Shown piece after piece: positions 1 through 10,103 of a stretch of DNA of 64,000 nt (position 1 is its first letter; each line of letters starts with the position of its first letter). The notes below the pieces were generated by a model. That model ran no database searches and was not told where the DNA came from. It worked only from the letters and a program-made list of their open reading frames with translations. The translations under genes were made by a program, and so were the position numbers. The DNA comes from Streptococcus oralis Uo5 (GTDB taxonomy: Bacteria > Bacillota > Bacilli > Lactobacillales > Streptococcaceae). The stretch covers positions 212,001 through 276,000 of the forward strand of contig NC_015291.1 in the NCBI RefSeq assembly GCF_000253155.1, in the 5' to 3' direction.

Positions 1-77
1 AAGCCAAGGATGTGCACGTGATGATTTGGATTTTGGATGCCTTGTTTATCCTTAACTATATCAGTATGGCGCTATAA
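1..77 (+). CDS. C-terminal end of a membrane permease, cut by the window edge
   Basis: An open frame runs in from the left edge and stops with TAA at 75-77. The visible tail of 24 residues (from AKDVHV to SMAL) is hydrophobic and could be a last membrane segment. In pneumococcus I recall an NCS2-type xanthine/uracil permease before the CPBP gene and folate operon, and the tail would fit that, but this rests on gene order and a short tail only. Confidence 0.5.
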   Translation, partial: AKDVHVMIWILDALFILNYISMAL

Positions 78-78
78 A

Positions 79-112
79 TGGTATAATAGAAAAAGGGGAG
101 TCTCCCCTTTTT
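79..112 (+). promoter_or_regulatory. Extended -10 promoter followed at once by a GC-rich hairpin with T tract
   Basis: TGGTATAAT lies at 79-87, giving an expected start near 93. Directly behind it AAAGGGGA (92-99) can pair with TCCCCTTT (103-110), followed by Ts. The hairpin probably ends the upstream transcript, while the promoter inside the same few bases serves the CPBP gene; it would then also sit at the extreme 5' end of that mRNA. Confidence 0.55.
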
Positions 113-130
113 CTTATAAGGAGGTACATC

Positions 131-838
131 ATGAAAGATAAGACGATTTGGCAAGAGGTTTTAAACAGAGGGAAATGGGTGCTCATCCTTTTGGTAGCTT
201 TTGTTCTATCTCAATTTCCCATAGGACTTGCTTTGTTTTTAGCAAACAAACAGTTTCCGATTTTACAGTCAGGGCTCTTAGTAGGTGCTCTATCCATAGT
301 CGTTTTGATTGTATTCATTATTGGTGCACGAAAAACACAACTTGCTACTTTTAATCTATCCTTTTTTAAGGCAAAAGACTTGGCTCGCTTGGTATTGAGT
401 TATCTGGTGATTTTTGCGACAAATCTCTTGGGTTCAGTCCTGCTTCGACTAACAAATGAGGTAACAACCAATAACCAATCAATACTGAATGGTATAGTTC
501 AGAATAGTTCCTTGATTACCACTTTTTTCATACTAGTCTTGATTGCACCGGTTTGTGAAGAAATTTTGTGTCGTGGAATTATTCCAAAAAAGATCTTCCG
601 TGGAAAAGAAAAACTTGGCTTCGTTGTTGGTGCAATTGTCTTTGCCTTGCTCCATATGCCAACCAATCTGCCTTCTGTGATTATTTATGGAGGGATGTCA
701 ACGGTTTTGACTTGGACAGCCTATAAGACTGAGCGTTTGGAGATGTCCATTTTGCTTCATATGATTCTCAATGGTATTGCATTTTGTTTGTTGGCCTTAT
801 TGGTATTGATTAGTAGAAATCTAGGTCTATCATTCTAA
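131..838 (+). CDS. CPBP family intramembrane metalloprotease
   Basis: 235-residue, strongly hydrophobic protein of the CPBP (CAAX protease / bacteriocin-processing, Abi) family. The hallmark motifs are visible in the second half: EEILCR (EExxxR, around residues 142-147), then FALLH around residue 170 and an HMILN motif near 210, which together should form the metal site within the membrane. Such proteins in streptococci are linked to bacteriocin self-immunity or processing, but no bacteriocin genes are present here, so the substrate is unknown. The start has a strong ribosome site (AAGGAGG at 118-124). It has its own promoter and a terminator follows, so it looks monocistronic. Confidence 0.85.
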   Translation: MKDKTIWQEVLNRGKWVLILLVAFVLSQFPIGLALFLANKQFPILQSGLLVGALSIVVLIVFIIGARKTQLATFNLSFFKAKDLARLVLSYLVIFATNLLGSVLLRLTNEVTTNNQSILNGIVQNSSLITTFFILVLIAPVCEEILCRGIIPKKIFRGKEKLGFVVGAIVFALLHMPTNLPSVIIYGGMSTVLTWTAYKTERLEMSILLHMILNGIAFCLLALLVLISRNLGLSF

Positions 839-855
839 ACCATTGGCCTACTTGG

Positions 856-887
856 AAAAGATGAATACTAAAGTGTCCATCTTTTTT
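856..887 (+). terminator. Rho-independent terminator after the CPBP gene
   Basis: AAAAGATG (856-863) pairs with CATCTTTT (878-885), followed by a T run. Confidence 0.65.
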
Positions 888-894
888 CTTTTTA

Positions 895-903
895 TGGTAA
901 AAT
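895..903 (+). promoter_or_regulatory. Extended -10 promoter of the folate operon
   Basis: TGGTAAAAT at 895-903 resembles the TG-n-TATAAT element used throughout this window. The predicted start near 910 leaves a leader of about 35 nt before the folP ATG at 945. Confidence 0.55.
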
Positions 904-905
904 AG

Positions 906-1901
<996 letters not shown>

Positions 1902-1902
1902 G

Positions 1903-3225
1903 ATGAACGAAATTCAAAACAATCAGTGGATTGCCCACTACCGGACGGACCAACCGCATTTTGGTTTGGAACGAATGGTAGAACTCCTAGCTCTGCGAGG
2001 CAATCCCCATCTCAAACTCAAGGTTATCCATATTGGCGGGACCAATGGCAAGGGGTCTACCATTGCTTTTTTGAAAAAGATGCTGGAAAAGCTAGGTCTA
2101 AGAGTTGGGGTGTTTAGCTCGCCCTATCTCATTCATTATACGGATCAGATTAGCATCAATGGGGAATCCATCCCCGAAGCGAGGCTAGAAGCCCTCATGG
2201 CAGACTATCAGTCTTTGCTTGAGGGGGAATCTGCTGACAATTTGCAGGGAACAACCGAGTTTGAGATTATCACAGCTCTAGCTTATGATTACTTTGCCTC
2301 AGAACAAGTAGATGTAGCTATCATGGAAGTCGGTATGGGTGGTCTTTTGGATAGTACCAATGTCTGTCAGCCAATTTTAACAGGAATTACGACCATTGGA
2401 CTAGATCATGTAGCCCTACTTGGTGACACCTTGGAAGCCATAGCAGAGCAGAAGGCAGGTATTATCAAACAAGGTATTCCCTTGGTAACAGGTCATATTG
2501 TTCCAGAAGCTTTGACTGTGATTGACAATATTGCAGAAGATAAAAATGCACCTAGACTCGTCTATGGAAGTGATTATCAGGTTCGTCATCAAGAAAGCGT
2601 GGTAGTTGGTGAAATCTTTGATTATACCAGTTCTGTCAGACAAGATCGTTTTCAAACAGGTCTGCTTGGTTTACACCAGATAGAGAATGCGGGGATGGCC
2701 ATAGCTTTACTTGATACTTTTTGTCAAGAAGATGGGCGGGAGTTGGCAAGTAATGACTTGGTTGCTCAAGCGTTGAAAGAAACTAGATGGCCAGGGCGTT
2801 TGGAGGTCGTGTCTAGTGACCCCTTGTTGCTTTTGGATGGAGCCCACAATCCTCATGCTATCAAGGCTTTATTAGCAACCTTGCAAGAACGCTTTGCGGA
2901 TTATCATAAGGAAATCCTCTTTACGTGTATTAAAACCAAGGCTTTGGAGGATATGCTGGATTTGCTAGAAACGGTGCCAGATAGTCAATTGACTTTAACC
3001 CATTTTGACGATAGTCGGGCGACGGATGAAAGCGTGCTGAAAGAGACAGCCAAGTCTAGAAATCTCAATTACCAAAGTTGGCAGGATTTTCTAGAGCAGA
3101 AATTGACAGATAAAAATGAAGAGAAACAAACAGTTAGGATTGTCACGGGTTCCTTGTATTTCTTGAGCCAAGTGAGAGCCTATCTGATGGAGAGGAAGAA
3201 CGAGAATGGATACACAAAAGATTGA
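1903..3225 (+). CDS. folC: Dihydrofolate synthase / folylpolyglutamate synthase
   Basis: 440-residue Mur-ligase-like enzyme (pneumococcal SulB) that adds glutamate to dihydropteroate and extends the glutamate tail. The P-loop GTNGKGS is at about residues 46-52, the central ATPase motif MEVGMGG near 140-147, and the C-terminal domain opens with [11 protein letters not shown]. The start follows the folP stop by one base; its ribosome site lies inside the end of folP. The 3' end overlaps folE by 20 bases, indicating translational coupling in the folate operon. Confidence 0.95.
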   Translation: MNEIQNNQWIAHYRTDQPHFGLERMVELLALRGNPHLKLKVIHIGGTNGKGSTIAFLKKMLEKLGLRVGVFSSPYLIHYTDQISINGESIPEARLEALMADYQSLLEGESADNLQGTTEFEIITALAYDYFASEQVDVAIMEVGMGGLLDSTNVCQPILTGITTIGLDHVALLGDTLEAIAEQKAGIIKQGIPLVTGHIVPEALTVIDNIAEDKNAPRLVYGSDYQVRHQESVVVGEIFDYTSSVRQDRFQTGLLGLHQIENAGMAIALLDTFCQEDGRELASNDLVAQALKETRWPGRLEVVSSDPLLLLDGAHNPHAIKALLATLQERFADYHKEILFTCIKTKALEDMLDLLETVPDSQLTLTHFDDSRATDESVLKETAKSRNLNYQSWQDFLEQKLTDKNEEKQTVRIVTGSLYFLSQVRAYLMERKNENGYTKD

Positions 3226-3760
3226 AACGGCTGTAAAAATGATTATTGAGGCTGTTGGCGAGGATGCTAACCGAGAGGGCTTGCAGGAAACACCTGCTCG
3301 TGTAGCCCGTATGTACCAAGAGATTTTTTCAGGTCTTGGCCAAACTGCTGAGGAACATTTATCAAAATCCTTTGAGATTATTGATGATAATATGGTGGTA
3401 GAAAAGGATATTTTTTTCCACACTATGTGTGAACACCACTTCTTGCCCTTTTACGGGAGAGCCCACATTGCCTACATTCCAGATGGTCGTGTGGCAGGCC
3501 TGTCTAAGCTAGCCCGTACGGTTGAAGTTTATTCTAAAAAACCACAGATTCAAGAACGGTTGAATATCGAAGTGGCCGATGCCTTGATGGACTATCTGGG
3601 GGCTAAAGGAGCCTTTGTTGTCATTGAGGCGGAACATATGTGTATGAGCATGCGTGGTGTCAGAAAACCAGGTACTGCAACCTTGACGACAGTAGCTCGC
3701 GGTCTATTTAAAACAGATAAGGACCTCCGAGATCAGGCTTATCGTCTAATGGGACTATAA
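3206..3760 (+). CDS. folE: GTP cyclohydrolase I
   Basis: 184-residue enzyme (pneumococcal SulC) that opens GTP to dihydroneopterin triphosphate, the entry step of folate synthesis. The zinc ligands are visible: Cys and His in [11 protein letters not shown] (about residues 72-82) and the second Cys in [10 protein letters not shown] (about 148-157). Length is normal for the family. AGGAAGAACGAGA before the ATG lies within folC. Its stop codon runs directly into a BOX element. Confidence 0.96.
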   Translation: MDTQKIETAVKMIIEAVGEDANREGLQETPARVARMYQEIFSGLGQTAEEHLSKSFEIIDDNMVVEKDIFFHTMCEHHFLPFYGRAHIAYIPDGRVAGLSKLARTVEVYSKKPQIQERLNIEVADALMDYLGAKGAFVVIEAEHMCMSMRGVRKPGTATLTTVARGLFKTDKDLRDQAYRLMGL

Positions 3761-3875
3761 TACCCTTCGAAAATCAAATTCAAACCACGTCAGCTTCCAT
3801 CTGCAACCTCAAAACAGTGTTTTGAGCAGCCTGCGGCTAGCTTCCTAGTTTGCACTTTGATTTTCATTGAGTATA
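3760..3875. repeat. BOX element (streptococcal intergenic repeat)
   Basis: The ends are the typical BOX termini, ATACCCTTCGAAAATC on the left and GATTTTCATTGAGTAT on the right, which are imperfect inverted repeats. Inside are the familiar blocks AACCACGTCAGC, CAACCTCAAAACAGTG and GCGGCTAGCTTCCTAG. At about 116 bp it is a short composite with most of the usual boxA 3' portion missing. BOX elements are known from S. pneumoniae and close relatives, which supports the mitis-group assignment. Confidence 0.9.
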
Positions 3876-3880
3876 AAAAG

Positions 3881-3902
3881 AATCCGCTTTGGGCGGATTT
3901 TT
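3881..3902 (+). terminator. Intrinsic terminator inside the folate operon, between folE and folBK
   Basis: AATCCGC (3881-3887) pairs with GCGGATT (3893-3899) around a short loop, followed by Ts. It would attenuate read-through from folE into folBK. Confidence 0.7.
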
Positions 3903-3918
3903 CTAGAAAGGACTAGTT

Positions 3919-4740
3919 ATGGATCAACTGCAGATTAAAGATTTGGAAATTTTTGCCTATCATGGTCTCTTTCCTAGTGAGAAGGAATTGGGGCAGAAGT
4001 TTGTCGTTTCAGCCATCCTATCCTATGATATGACTAAGGCGGCTACAGAATTGGATTTGACAGCTTCTGTCCATTACGGAGAACTGTGTCAGCAGTGGAC
4101 GACTTGGTTTCAGGAAAGCACTGAGGACTTGATTGAAACGGTAGCCTACAAACTAGTTGAACGTACCTTTGAGACCTATCCACTTGTCCAAGAGATTGAG
4201 TTGGAACTAAAAAAACCTTGGGCTCCAGTGCATTTACCGTTAGATACCTGCTCAGTGACCATTCACCGTCGTAAGCAGCGGGCCTTTATCGCTCTAGGAA
4301 GTAATATGGGAGACAAGAAAGCGAACTTGGAACAAGCTATTGATAAACTGCGGACTCGAGGTATCCATATTCTCAAAGAGTCCAGTGTCTTAGCGACGGA
4401 GCCTTGGGGTGGTGTGGAACAAGATAGCTTTGCCAATCAGGCGATTGAAGTAGAAACCTGGCTTCCAGCATCAGTCTTATTAGAGACCTTGTTAGCTATT
4501 GAGTCAGAAATGGGACGGGTTCGAGAAGTTCATTGGGGACCGCGTTTGATTGATTTGGATCTGCTTTTTGTGGAGGATCAGGTCATTTATACAGACGACC
4601 TCATCTTGCCTCATCCTTATATAGCAGAACGCCTCTTTGTTCTTGAACCGTTAGTGGAAATAGCTCCCCATTTTATCCATCCAATCTTAAAAAAACCGAT
4701 TCGTTGCTTGGTTGACCAGTTGGAGCAAGGAAATGCCTAA
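3919..4740 (+). CDS. folK: Bifunctional dihydroneopterin aldolase / HPPK
   Basis: 273-residue FolB-FolK fusion (pneumococcal SulD). Residues 1 to about 115 are the FolB aldolase (starts [18 protein letters not shown], with the characteristic YHG). Residues from about 122 are [21 protein letters not shown], then [11 protein letters not shown] (metal-binding DLD) and LPHPYIAER. The fusion makes 6-hydroxymethyl-dihydropterin and pyrophosphorylates it for FolP. Ribosome site AAAGGA at 3907-3912. It is separated from folE by a BOX element and a terminator, so expression may be partly independent. The 3' end overlaps the next gene by 8 bases. Confidence 0.95.
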   Translation: MDQLQIKDLEIFAYHGLFPSEKELGQKFVVSAILSYDMTKAATELDLTASVHYGELCQQWTTWFQESTEDLIETVAYKLVERTFETYPLVQEIELELKKPWAPVHLPLDTCSVTIHRRKQRAFIALGSNMGDKKANLEQAIDKLRTRGIHILKESSVLATEPWGGVEQDSFANQAIEVETWLPASVLLETLLAIESEMGRVREVHWGPRLIDLDLLFVEDQVIYTDDLILPHPYIAERLFVLEPLVEIAPHFIHPILKKPIRCLVDQLEQGNA

Positions 4741-6016
4741 GCTTTCCGAGACCTATAGCAAGTGGAAGAGTATCGGGGAGGGACTACTTGCTATTGTTTT
4801 AGGGCTTCTCTTGATTCGTTTTGGACAGGTTATTCCGCGAATGGGGTACCAGTTGCTGATGGGCTACTTTTCCTTGTCAGCAGTTTGGCACTTGTTGACT
4901 CGCTGGTTTCAGGATAAACAGCGTAGGGAAAACATCTTTGTAACCTTGGCCAAGCTGGTGGTTGCGGCTCTCGTGTTTGACTCTATCATCTTGCAAGATC
5001 TTGCCCTCTATCTCCTGGTTTTTATCATTGCGAGCTACCAGCTGTTTACGGGCATCATTAGTCTTGTGACTTGGTCTCTCTATCGAAAAAATGCCATTCA
5101 TCCTCGGATTCATCATCTCTTCGATGCTGTATGGATGATAGGATTCGGGCTTTATAGCATCTCTCCTTTTCACGATGCAGCGAATTTTGAATTGCTCTTG
5201 CTTGGGTTTTACTTGCTCATGCTAGGAGCCAGTAGCCTCCGGGACGGTTTCTTTTTTGAGAGGATAGAAAGCAATCCCAAGCTGAAACGACGAATGCGAA
5301 TGACCTTGCCAATCTTTGTGACGGCTCTTATCCCTATCAGCACCTTGCGTAAACTGAATGAGTGGCTGTCAAATCATGAGAACCAAGAAGGAGAAGTTCA
5401 TTCAGAAAGAAAAAACGATCAGGTGGTTGATCTAGAAATTTTTATTCATACCTCAGAAACATCTTTCTTCCTTGCTATGGGACATGTGGATATTTGCTAT
5501 CAAGGGACGGTTATTTCCTATGGCTCGTATGATCCTCACTCGGAGCGTTTATTCGGCATGGTTGGAGATGGTGTTTTGTTTAAAGCCAATCGGGAAAAAT
5601 ACATCGAGCTCTGTAAGAGGGAAAGTCAGAAGACCTTGTTTGCTTATGGTCTGAGTTTGACGGACCAACAGAAAGCAGCCATCCAAGCTCGTCTAGTAGA
5701 GATAGAAGATCTGTTAATTCCTTGGGAACCAAGCTCGCAGTTGATGAAAAGAAGAGAGGGCGAGGTCAAGCATACCTACTCCTACCAACTGAAACAGGAA
5801 GCGGATGCGACCCTCTATAAATTCAGCTCATCCGAGTTTAAGACCTACTTTGTTCTCAGTACCAATTGTGTTTTGCTGGCAGACTCTATCGTGGGAAAAG
5901 CTGGGACTGATATATTGAGTCCCCAAGGTTTCATTGTGCCAGGGACTTATCAGGATTACCTTGATTTAGAGTATACAAAACCAAACGGTCTAGTTGTCAG
6001 TCGCTCTATTTATTAG
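4733..6016 (+). CDS. Membrane protein with a C-terminal domain that may be a permuted papain-like fold
   Basis: 427 residues, translationally coupled to folBK (ATG 4733 lies before the folBK stop, with AAGGAA just ahead). The N-terminal half has about six hydrophobic segments (roughly residues 15-185) similar in layout to HdeD/DUF308 proteins. The soluble C-terminal half from about residue 225 contains GHVDICY and, much later, [11 protein letters not shown] His early and an Asn-Cys late is the order seen in permuted NlpC/P60-type (YiiX/DUF4105-like) domains, so I infer a possible hydrolase or acyltransferase. No experimental function is known to me and its link to folate may be only positional. 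Confidence 0.7.
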   Translation: MPKLSETYSKWKSIGEGLLAIVLGLLLIRFGQVIPRMGYQLLMGYFSLSAVWHLLTRWFQDKQRRENIFVTLAKLVVAALVFDSIILQDLALYLLVFIIASYQLFTGIISLVTWSLYRKNAIHPRIHHLFDAVWMIGFGLYSISPFHDAANFELLLLGFYLLMLGASSLRDGFFFERIESNPKLKRRMRMTLPIFVTALIPISTLRKLNEWLSNHENQEGEVHSERKNDQVVDLEIFIHTSETSFFLAMGHVDICYQGTVISYGSYDPHSERLFGMVGDGVLFKANREKYIELCKRESQKTLFAYGLSLTDQQKAAIQARLVEIEDLLIPWEPSSQLMKRREGEVKHTYSYQLKQEADATLYKFSSSEFKTYFVLSTNCVLLADSIVGKAGTDILSPQGFIVPGTYQDYLDLEYTKPNGLVVSRSIY

Positions 6017-6022
6017 AAAAAG

Positions 6023-6068
6023 AAAACTCTAGTTCCTCAGCAGTTTGCGCCGAGAAGCTAGAGTTTTT
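6023..6068. terminator. Bidirectional terminator
   Basis: AAAACTCTAG (6023-6032) pairs with CTAGAGTTTT (6058-6067), flanked by A and T runs on both sides, so it serves the membrane-protein gene and the opposing DUF960 gene. Confidence 0.8.
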
Positions 6069-6385
6069 TAAAATAGGTCATTTTCTTCTGGAAGGAGGAT
6101 GGTTTCTCTGCCGTCCAGGTCTAAAACAAGGACCCTAGGAGGGTAAAGCGGATCGAAAGGATGATTGAAATCAAAATCGATGCTAGTCGGAAGGTGCTGG
6201 CTAGAAAAATGGAAGGTGATGGTCCCCTTATTGTTGAGCAGTTGAAACTCAAGCTCTTCTTCTAATTCAAAGACATTTTTCAGGAAATGATCAATAATAT
6301 ACCATAAAGAGTCAATGACATCGTCAGGCAGGCTGGTCACGACACCAAAACTAGCGGAACGTCTCTGTGTATTTGTAAAAGCCAT
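6068..6385 (-). CDS. DUF960 family protein
   Basis: 105-residue cytoplasmic protein; MAFTNTQRRSASFGVVTSLPDDVID at the start and the pattern HLPTSIDFDFNHPFDP in the middle match my recollection of the DUF960 family of streptococci and lactobacilli. No catalytic motif is visible and the role is unknown. Ribosome site GGGGGAGG lies upstream on the minus strand. It is convergent with the folate operon. Confidence 0.8.
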   Translation of the reverse strand: MAFTNTQRRSASFGVVTSLPDDVIDSLWYIIDHFLKNVFELEEELEFQLLNNKGTITFHFSSQHLPTSIDFDFNHPFDPLYPPRVLVLDLDGRETILLPEENDLF

Positions 6386-6509
6386 GTTTTCCTCCCCCTT
6401 TTATTTTTCCTTATCATACAGCAAAATGTCTTAAAAATCAAGAAATCGTACTTGCTTTTTCAAAATGGGAATAAACTGTGAAATTTTTCAAAGTTTCTCT
6501 AAAAAATAC

Positions 6510-6538
6510 TTGAAAGTGTTTACAATAAGTGATAAAAT
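6510..6538 (+). promoter_or_regulatory. ccpA promoter with an overlapping cre-like site
   Basis: -35 TTGAAA (6510-6515), 17-bp spacer, -10 TAAAAT (6533-6538). TGAAAGTGTTTACA at 6511-6524 fits the CcpA operator consensus TGWAANCGNTNWCA at all but one position (T for C in the centre). It covers the -35 and spacer, which would give negative autoregulation. Confidence 0.65.
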
Positions 6539-6589
6539 GGAGTAAGTAGATGCGTGAAAGCGAAATTTTCATTATAGAAAGGAAACGGA

Positions 6590-7600
6590 ATGAACACAGA
6601 TGATACAGTAACGATTTATGACGTCGCCCGTGAAGCAGGAGTTTCAATGGCAACAGTTAGCCGTGTCGTTAATGGCAACAAGAATGTTAAAGAGAACACT
6701 CGAAAAAAAGTCCTAGAAGTGATTGATCGCTTGGACTATCGTCCAAATGCGGTAGCGCGTGGTTTGGCTAGCAAGAAAACAACGACAGTCGGAGTTGTGA
6801 TTCCGAATATTACCAATGGTTATTTCTCAACGCTTGCTAAGGGGATTGACGACATTGCTGAAATGTACAAGTATAACATTGTCCTAGCGAATAGTGATGA
6901 GGATGATGAAAAGGAAGTTTCAGTGGTCAACACTCTCTTTTCAAAACAAGTTGATGGGATTATCTTTATGGGCTATCACTTGACTGAAAAGATTCGTTCA
7001 GAGTTTTCTCGTTCACGGACACCGGTTGTTCTTGCTGGTACTGTGGATGTAGAACACCAACTTCCAAGTGTAAATATCGACTACAAACAAGCAACGATTG
7101 ATGCCGTGAGCTACCTTCTCAAAGAAAACGAAAAGATTGCTTTTGTTAGTGGACCACTTGTTGATGATATCAATGGCAAGGTTCGTTTGATTGGTTACAA
7201 GGAAGCCTTGAAAAAAGCTGGACATTCTTATAGCGAGGGATTGGTCTTTGAATCAAAATACAGCTATGATGATGGTTATGCCTTGGCAGAACGCTTGATT
7301 TCATCACAAGCTACAGCCGCAGTTGTAACAGGTGATGAATTGGCAGCAGGTGTCCTAAATGGTTTAGCTGACCATGGTGTATCTGTGCCAGAAGAGTTTG
7401 AAATCATTACGACAGATGACTCTCAAATTGCACGATTCACTCGTCCAAACTTGACGACTATTGCCCAACCTCTTTATGACTTAGGTGCTATCAGCATGCG
7501 TATGTTGACTAAGATTATGCATAAGGAAGAGTTGGAAGAACGTGAAGTTCTCCTACCTCATGGTTTGACAGAACGCCGCTCTACACGAAAACGTAAATAG
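6590..7600 (+). CDS. ccpA: Catabolite control protein A
   Basis: 336-residue LacI/GalR regulator. The N-terminal helix-turn-helix (TIYDVAREAGVSMATVSRVV, about residues 7-26) is followed by the hinge (RPNAVARGLASKKT) and a periplasmic-binding-like core (about 60-332) that in CcpA binds HPr(Ser-P). It controls carbon catabolite repression in the cytoplasm. Ribosome site GAAAGGAAACGG is 5-11 bases upstream. Monocistronic with its own promoter and terminator; a cre-like sequence over the promoter suggests it controls itself. Confidence 0.96.
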   Translation: MNTDDTVTIYDVAREAGVSMATVSRVVNGNKNVKENTRKKVLEVIDRLDYRPNAVARGLASKKTTTVGVVIPNITNGYFSTLAKGIDDIAEMYKYNIVLANSDEDDEKEVSVVNTLFSKQVDGIIFMGYHLTEKIRSEFSRSRTPVVLAGTVDVEHQLPSVNIDYKQATIDAVSYLLKENEKIAFVSGPLVDDINGKVRLIGYKEALKKAGHSYSEGLVFESKYSYDDGYALAERLISSQATAAVVTGDELAAGVLNGLADHGVSVPEEFEIITTDDSQIARFTRPNLTTIAQPLYDLGAISMRMLTKIMHKEELEEREVLLPHGLTERRSTRKRK

Positions 7601-7602
7601 AA

Positions 7603-7637
7603 AAAATCAGGGAATCGTGAAGATTTCCTGATTTTGT
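7603..7637. terminator. Bidirectional terminator between ccpA and ansA
   Basis: AAAATCAGGGAA (7603-7614) pairs with TTTCCTGATTTT (7624-7635), with one mismatch, in a convergent gap. Confidence 0.75.
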
Positions 7638-7653
7638 ATTCTAGAGAAGAGGA

Positions 7654-8616
7654 TTAGCCTTCCATATAGTCTTTTAAGGCTTGTCCTTTTAGTCCAGCAT
7701 TAAGGGCAATTAATAATTTGAGGCGAGCTTTTTGAGCGTTGAGTTCTTTGACAAAGAGAACGCCAGACTCTTGCAATTGAACCCCTCCACCTTGGTAGGC
7801 ATAAACAGGTTCAGCAATGCCATTAAAACAACGTGAGACCAAGGCGACTGGGATTCCTTTTTGGAGGAGATTTTCCAACTTTTGAGCTGTTTCTTTGGGG
7901 ATATTACCTGCTCCGAAGGCCTGAATGACTAGGCCATCCAGCTGTTCCAAATCTAACATATCGATCAGCTCGTCTGTCATACCGGCATAGGCTGAGATGA
8001 TAGGAACCAGACCTTGAATATGCTCAAGATTAAATCGGACACGAGGTTCAGCCGTTTTGAAGTAGAGGATTTCTTGCTTCATGATGAGGCCAAGTGGTCC
8101 ATGTGTTGGGGTTTGAAAGGTCCCGACGTTTGTCGTATGGGTTTTGGTTACGTACTTGGCCGCGTGGATTTCATCGTTCATGACGACCAGAACCCCCTTA
8201 TCAGCTGACTTGTCATCGCTGGCGACTCGTAAAGCGCTCAGATAGTTGTAAACACCGTCGCTACCAAGTTCGTTTGAACTACGCATGGCCCCTGTTAGAA
8301 CGATGGGGATGGGCGGAATTTTCATGGTATCAAGGAAGTAAGCTGTTTCTTCTAAGGTATCTGTACCGTGTGTGATGACAACTCCATCGTAGTTATTAGC
8401 TTCCTCTTTAATCTTATGATAGAGTGCAAGCATATGCTTGGGTTTGATATGGGGACTTGGCAGATTAAAAAAGTCTAGGGCATGAACCTCAATCCCTTCA
8501 AGTGGATTGGAAACATGGTTCATGGGATTGTCCTGACTAGTTACAACGGCACCAGTGGCGTCTGCTTGCATGGAAATAGTCCCACCTGTATGTAAAACAA
8601 GGATTTTCTTAGGCAT
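7654..8616 (-). CDS. ansA: Type I L-asparaginase
   Basis: 320-residue cytoplasmic asparaginase that hydrolyses asparagine to aspartate and ammonia. LVLHTGGTISM at residues 5-15 carries the first catalytic Thr, and VITHGTDTLEETAYFLD (around 80-96) the second Thr with Asp. No signal peptide, as expected for type I. GAAAGAGTGA upstream acts as a modest ribosome site. It diverges from the HAD-MazG gene, the two starts being only 65 bases apart. Confidence 0.92.
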   Translation of the reverse strand: MPKKILVLHTGGTISMQADATGAVVTSQDNPMNHVSNPLEGIEVHALDFFNLPSPHIKPKHMLALYHKIKEEANNYDGVVITHGTDTLEETAYFLDTMKIPPIPIVLTGAMRSSNELGSDGVYNYLSALRVASDDKSADKGVLVVMNDEIHAAKYVTKTHTTNVGTFQTPTHGPLGLIMKQEILYFKTAEPRVRFNLEHIQGLVPIISAYAGMTDELIDMLDLEQLDGLVIQAFGAGNIPKETAQKLENLLQKGIPVALVSRCFNGIAEPVYAYQGGGVQLQESGVLFVKELNAQKARLKLLIALNAGLKGQALKDYMEG

Positions 8617-8640
8617 GATTTAGTCACTCTTTCTGAAATG

Positions 8641-8649
8641 TGGTATAAT
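8641..8649 (+). promoter_or_regulatory. Extended -10 promoter of the HAD-MazG gene
   Basis: TGGTATAAT at 8641-8649 in the short divergent gap to ansA. Confidence 0.6.
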
Positions 8650-8681
8650 CATTGTAACACAAAAGGGGAGAATGGGATAGG

Positions 8682-10067
8682 ATGGAAGTCAAGGCTGTTT
8701 TTTTTGATATCGATGGAACGCTAGTCAACGATCGCAAGAGTGTTTTGAAATCCACTAAGGACGCGATTAAGATTGTCAAAGAGCAAGGAGTACTTGTTGG
8801 AGTAGCGACAGGACGAGGGCCGTTTTTTGTCAAGGAATTGATGGAAGACTTGGACTTGGATTTTGCGGTGACCTACAATGGCCAATACATTTTTAATAAA
8901 GAAAAGGTGCTCTTTGCAAGTCCGATTGCTAAGTCAAGTCTGCGTCAACTGATTGCTTATGCTAAAAAGGAGCGTAAAGAAATCGCTCTTGGAACCGAGC
9001 ATGCCGTTGTTGGTTCGAAAATTATGTCATTTGGTCTCGGCTCCTTTTCCCAACTGGTTAGTCGATTTATCCCGACTGTGCTGACAAGAACCGTTAGCCG
9101 TTCCTTTAATCGAATGGTCAGCAAGGCAGTTCCTCAAAAGGAAGACAACCTGCTTAACTTGATTAATCAACCCATTTATCAAGTTTTGATGCTGATGACG
9201 CCAGAAGAATCTGAGAAAGCTGCAAGTGATTTTGACGACTTGAAATTAACTCGAAGCAATCCTTTTGCAGCAGATATCATTAACCAAGGAAATTCCAAAC
9301 TAGAAGGCATTCGCCGAGTCGGGAAAGAATATGGTTTTGATCTCAATCAAGTCATGGCCTTTGGTGATTCCGACAACGACCTGGAAATGTTGGCGGGTGT
9401 TGGTATGTCGGTCGCTATGGGAAATGGCAGTAGCAGTGTCAAAGAAGTTGCCAAGCATATTACGGCAAGTAATCAACAAGATGGTATCCACAAGGCGCTC
9501 GAGCACTTTGGTGTTTTGGCTTCAGAAAAAGTGTTTGTCAGTCGAGACTACCACTTTAATAAGGTTAAAACCTTCCACCACATGATGGATGAACGAACTC
9601 AAGAAGAGCCACAGGCATGGGATGCTGAAGGTGCAACCCACCGCGCAGATTTTAAAATTGAAGAATTAGTAGAGTTTGTTCGCGCAGCAAGTTCTTCGGA
9701 GGAAGAATTCCAAGACTCCCTTGCAAGCATGCATGAGGCACTTGATAAGGCGGCAGAGAAAGTGGCGAAAAAGACACCTGCTAAGCAAAACTTGGTCGGT
9801 CAAGTGGATGCTTTGATTGATACACTGTATTTTACTTACGGTAGCTTTGTTTTGATGGGAGTGGATCCAGAACGTATTTTTGATATTGTCCATGAAGCGA
9901 ATATGGGGAAGGTCTTCCCTGATGGGAAAGCTCATTTTGACCCAGTTACACATAAGATTTTAAAACCAGATGACTGGGAAGAAAAATATGCTCCAGAACC
10001 TGCCATCCGACAGGAACTACAACGTCAGTTTAAAGCTTATGAGCGACATAAAGAAAGAAAAAAATAG
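8682..10067 (+). CDS. HAD-IIB (Cof-type) phosphatase fused to a MazG-like pyrophosphohydrolase domain
   Basis: 461 residues with two parts. Residues 1 to about 270 are a Cof-type HAD hydrolase: motif I FFDIDGTLVND, motif II in VATGRG, motif IV FGDSDNDLEML. From about residue 300 an all-helical domain follows with KIEELVEF and, about 65 residues later, QVDALIDTLYF, the EExxE and DxxxD pattern of MazG/HisE-like nucleotide pyrophosphohydrolases. I infer a nucleotide or sugar-phosphate clean-up enzyme; the fusion recurs in streptococci as far as I recall. Substrates are unknown. It ends at a bidirectional terminator. Confidence 0.85.
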   Translation: MEVKAVFFDIDGTLVNDRKSVLKSTKDAIKIVKEQGVLVGVATGRGPFFVKELMEDLDLDFAVTYNGQYIFNKEKVLFASPIAKSSLRQLIAYAKKERKEIALGTEHAVVGSKIMSFGLGSFSQLVSRFIPTVLTRTVSRSFNRMVSKAVPQKEDNLLNLINQPIYQVLMLMTPEESEKAASDFDDLKLTRSNPFAADIINQGNSKLEGIRRVGKEYGFDLNQVMAFGDSDNDLEMLAGVGMSVAMGNGSSSVKEVAKHITASNQQDGIHKALEHFGVLASEKVFVSRDYHFNKVKTFHHMMDERTQEEPQAWDAEGATHRADFKIEELVEFVRAASSSEEEFQDSLASMHEALDKAAEKVAKKTPAKQNLVGQVDALIDTLYFTYGSFVLMGVDPERIFDIVHEANMGKVFPDGKAHFDPVTHKILKPDDWEEKYAPEPAIRQELQRQFKAYERHKERKK

Positions 10068-10071
10068 AAAC

Positions 10072-10099
10072 AAAAAGGAGCTCAAGGCTCCTTTTTTTA
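10072..10099. terminator. Bidirectional terminator
   Basis: AAAAAGGAGC (10072-10081) pairs with GCTCCTTTTT (10087-10096) between two convergent genes. Confidence 0.85.
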
Positions 10100-10103
10100 A
10101 TGA

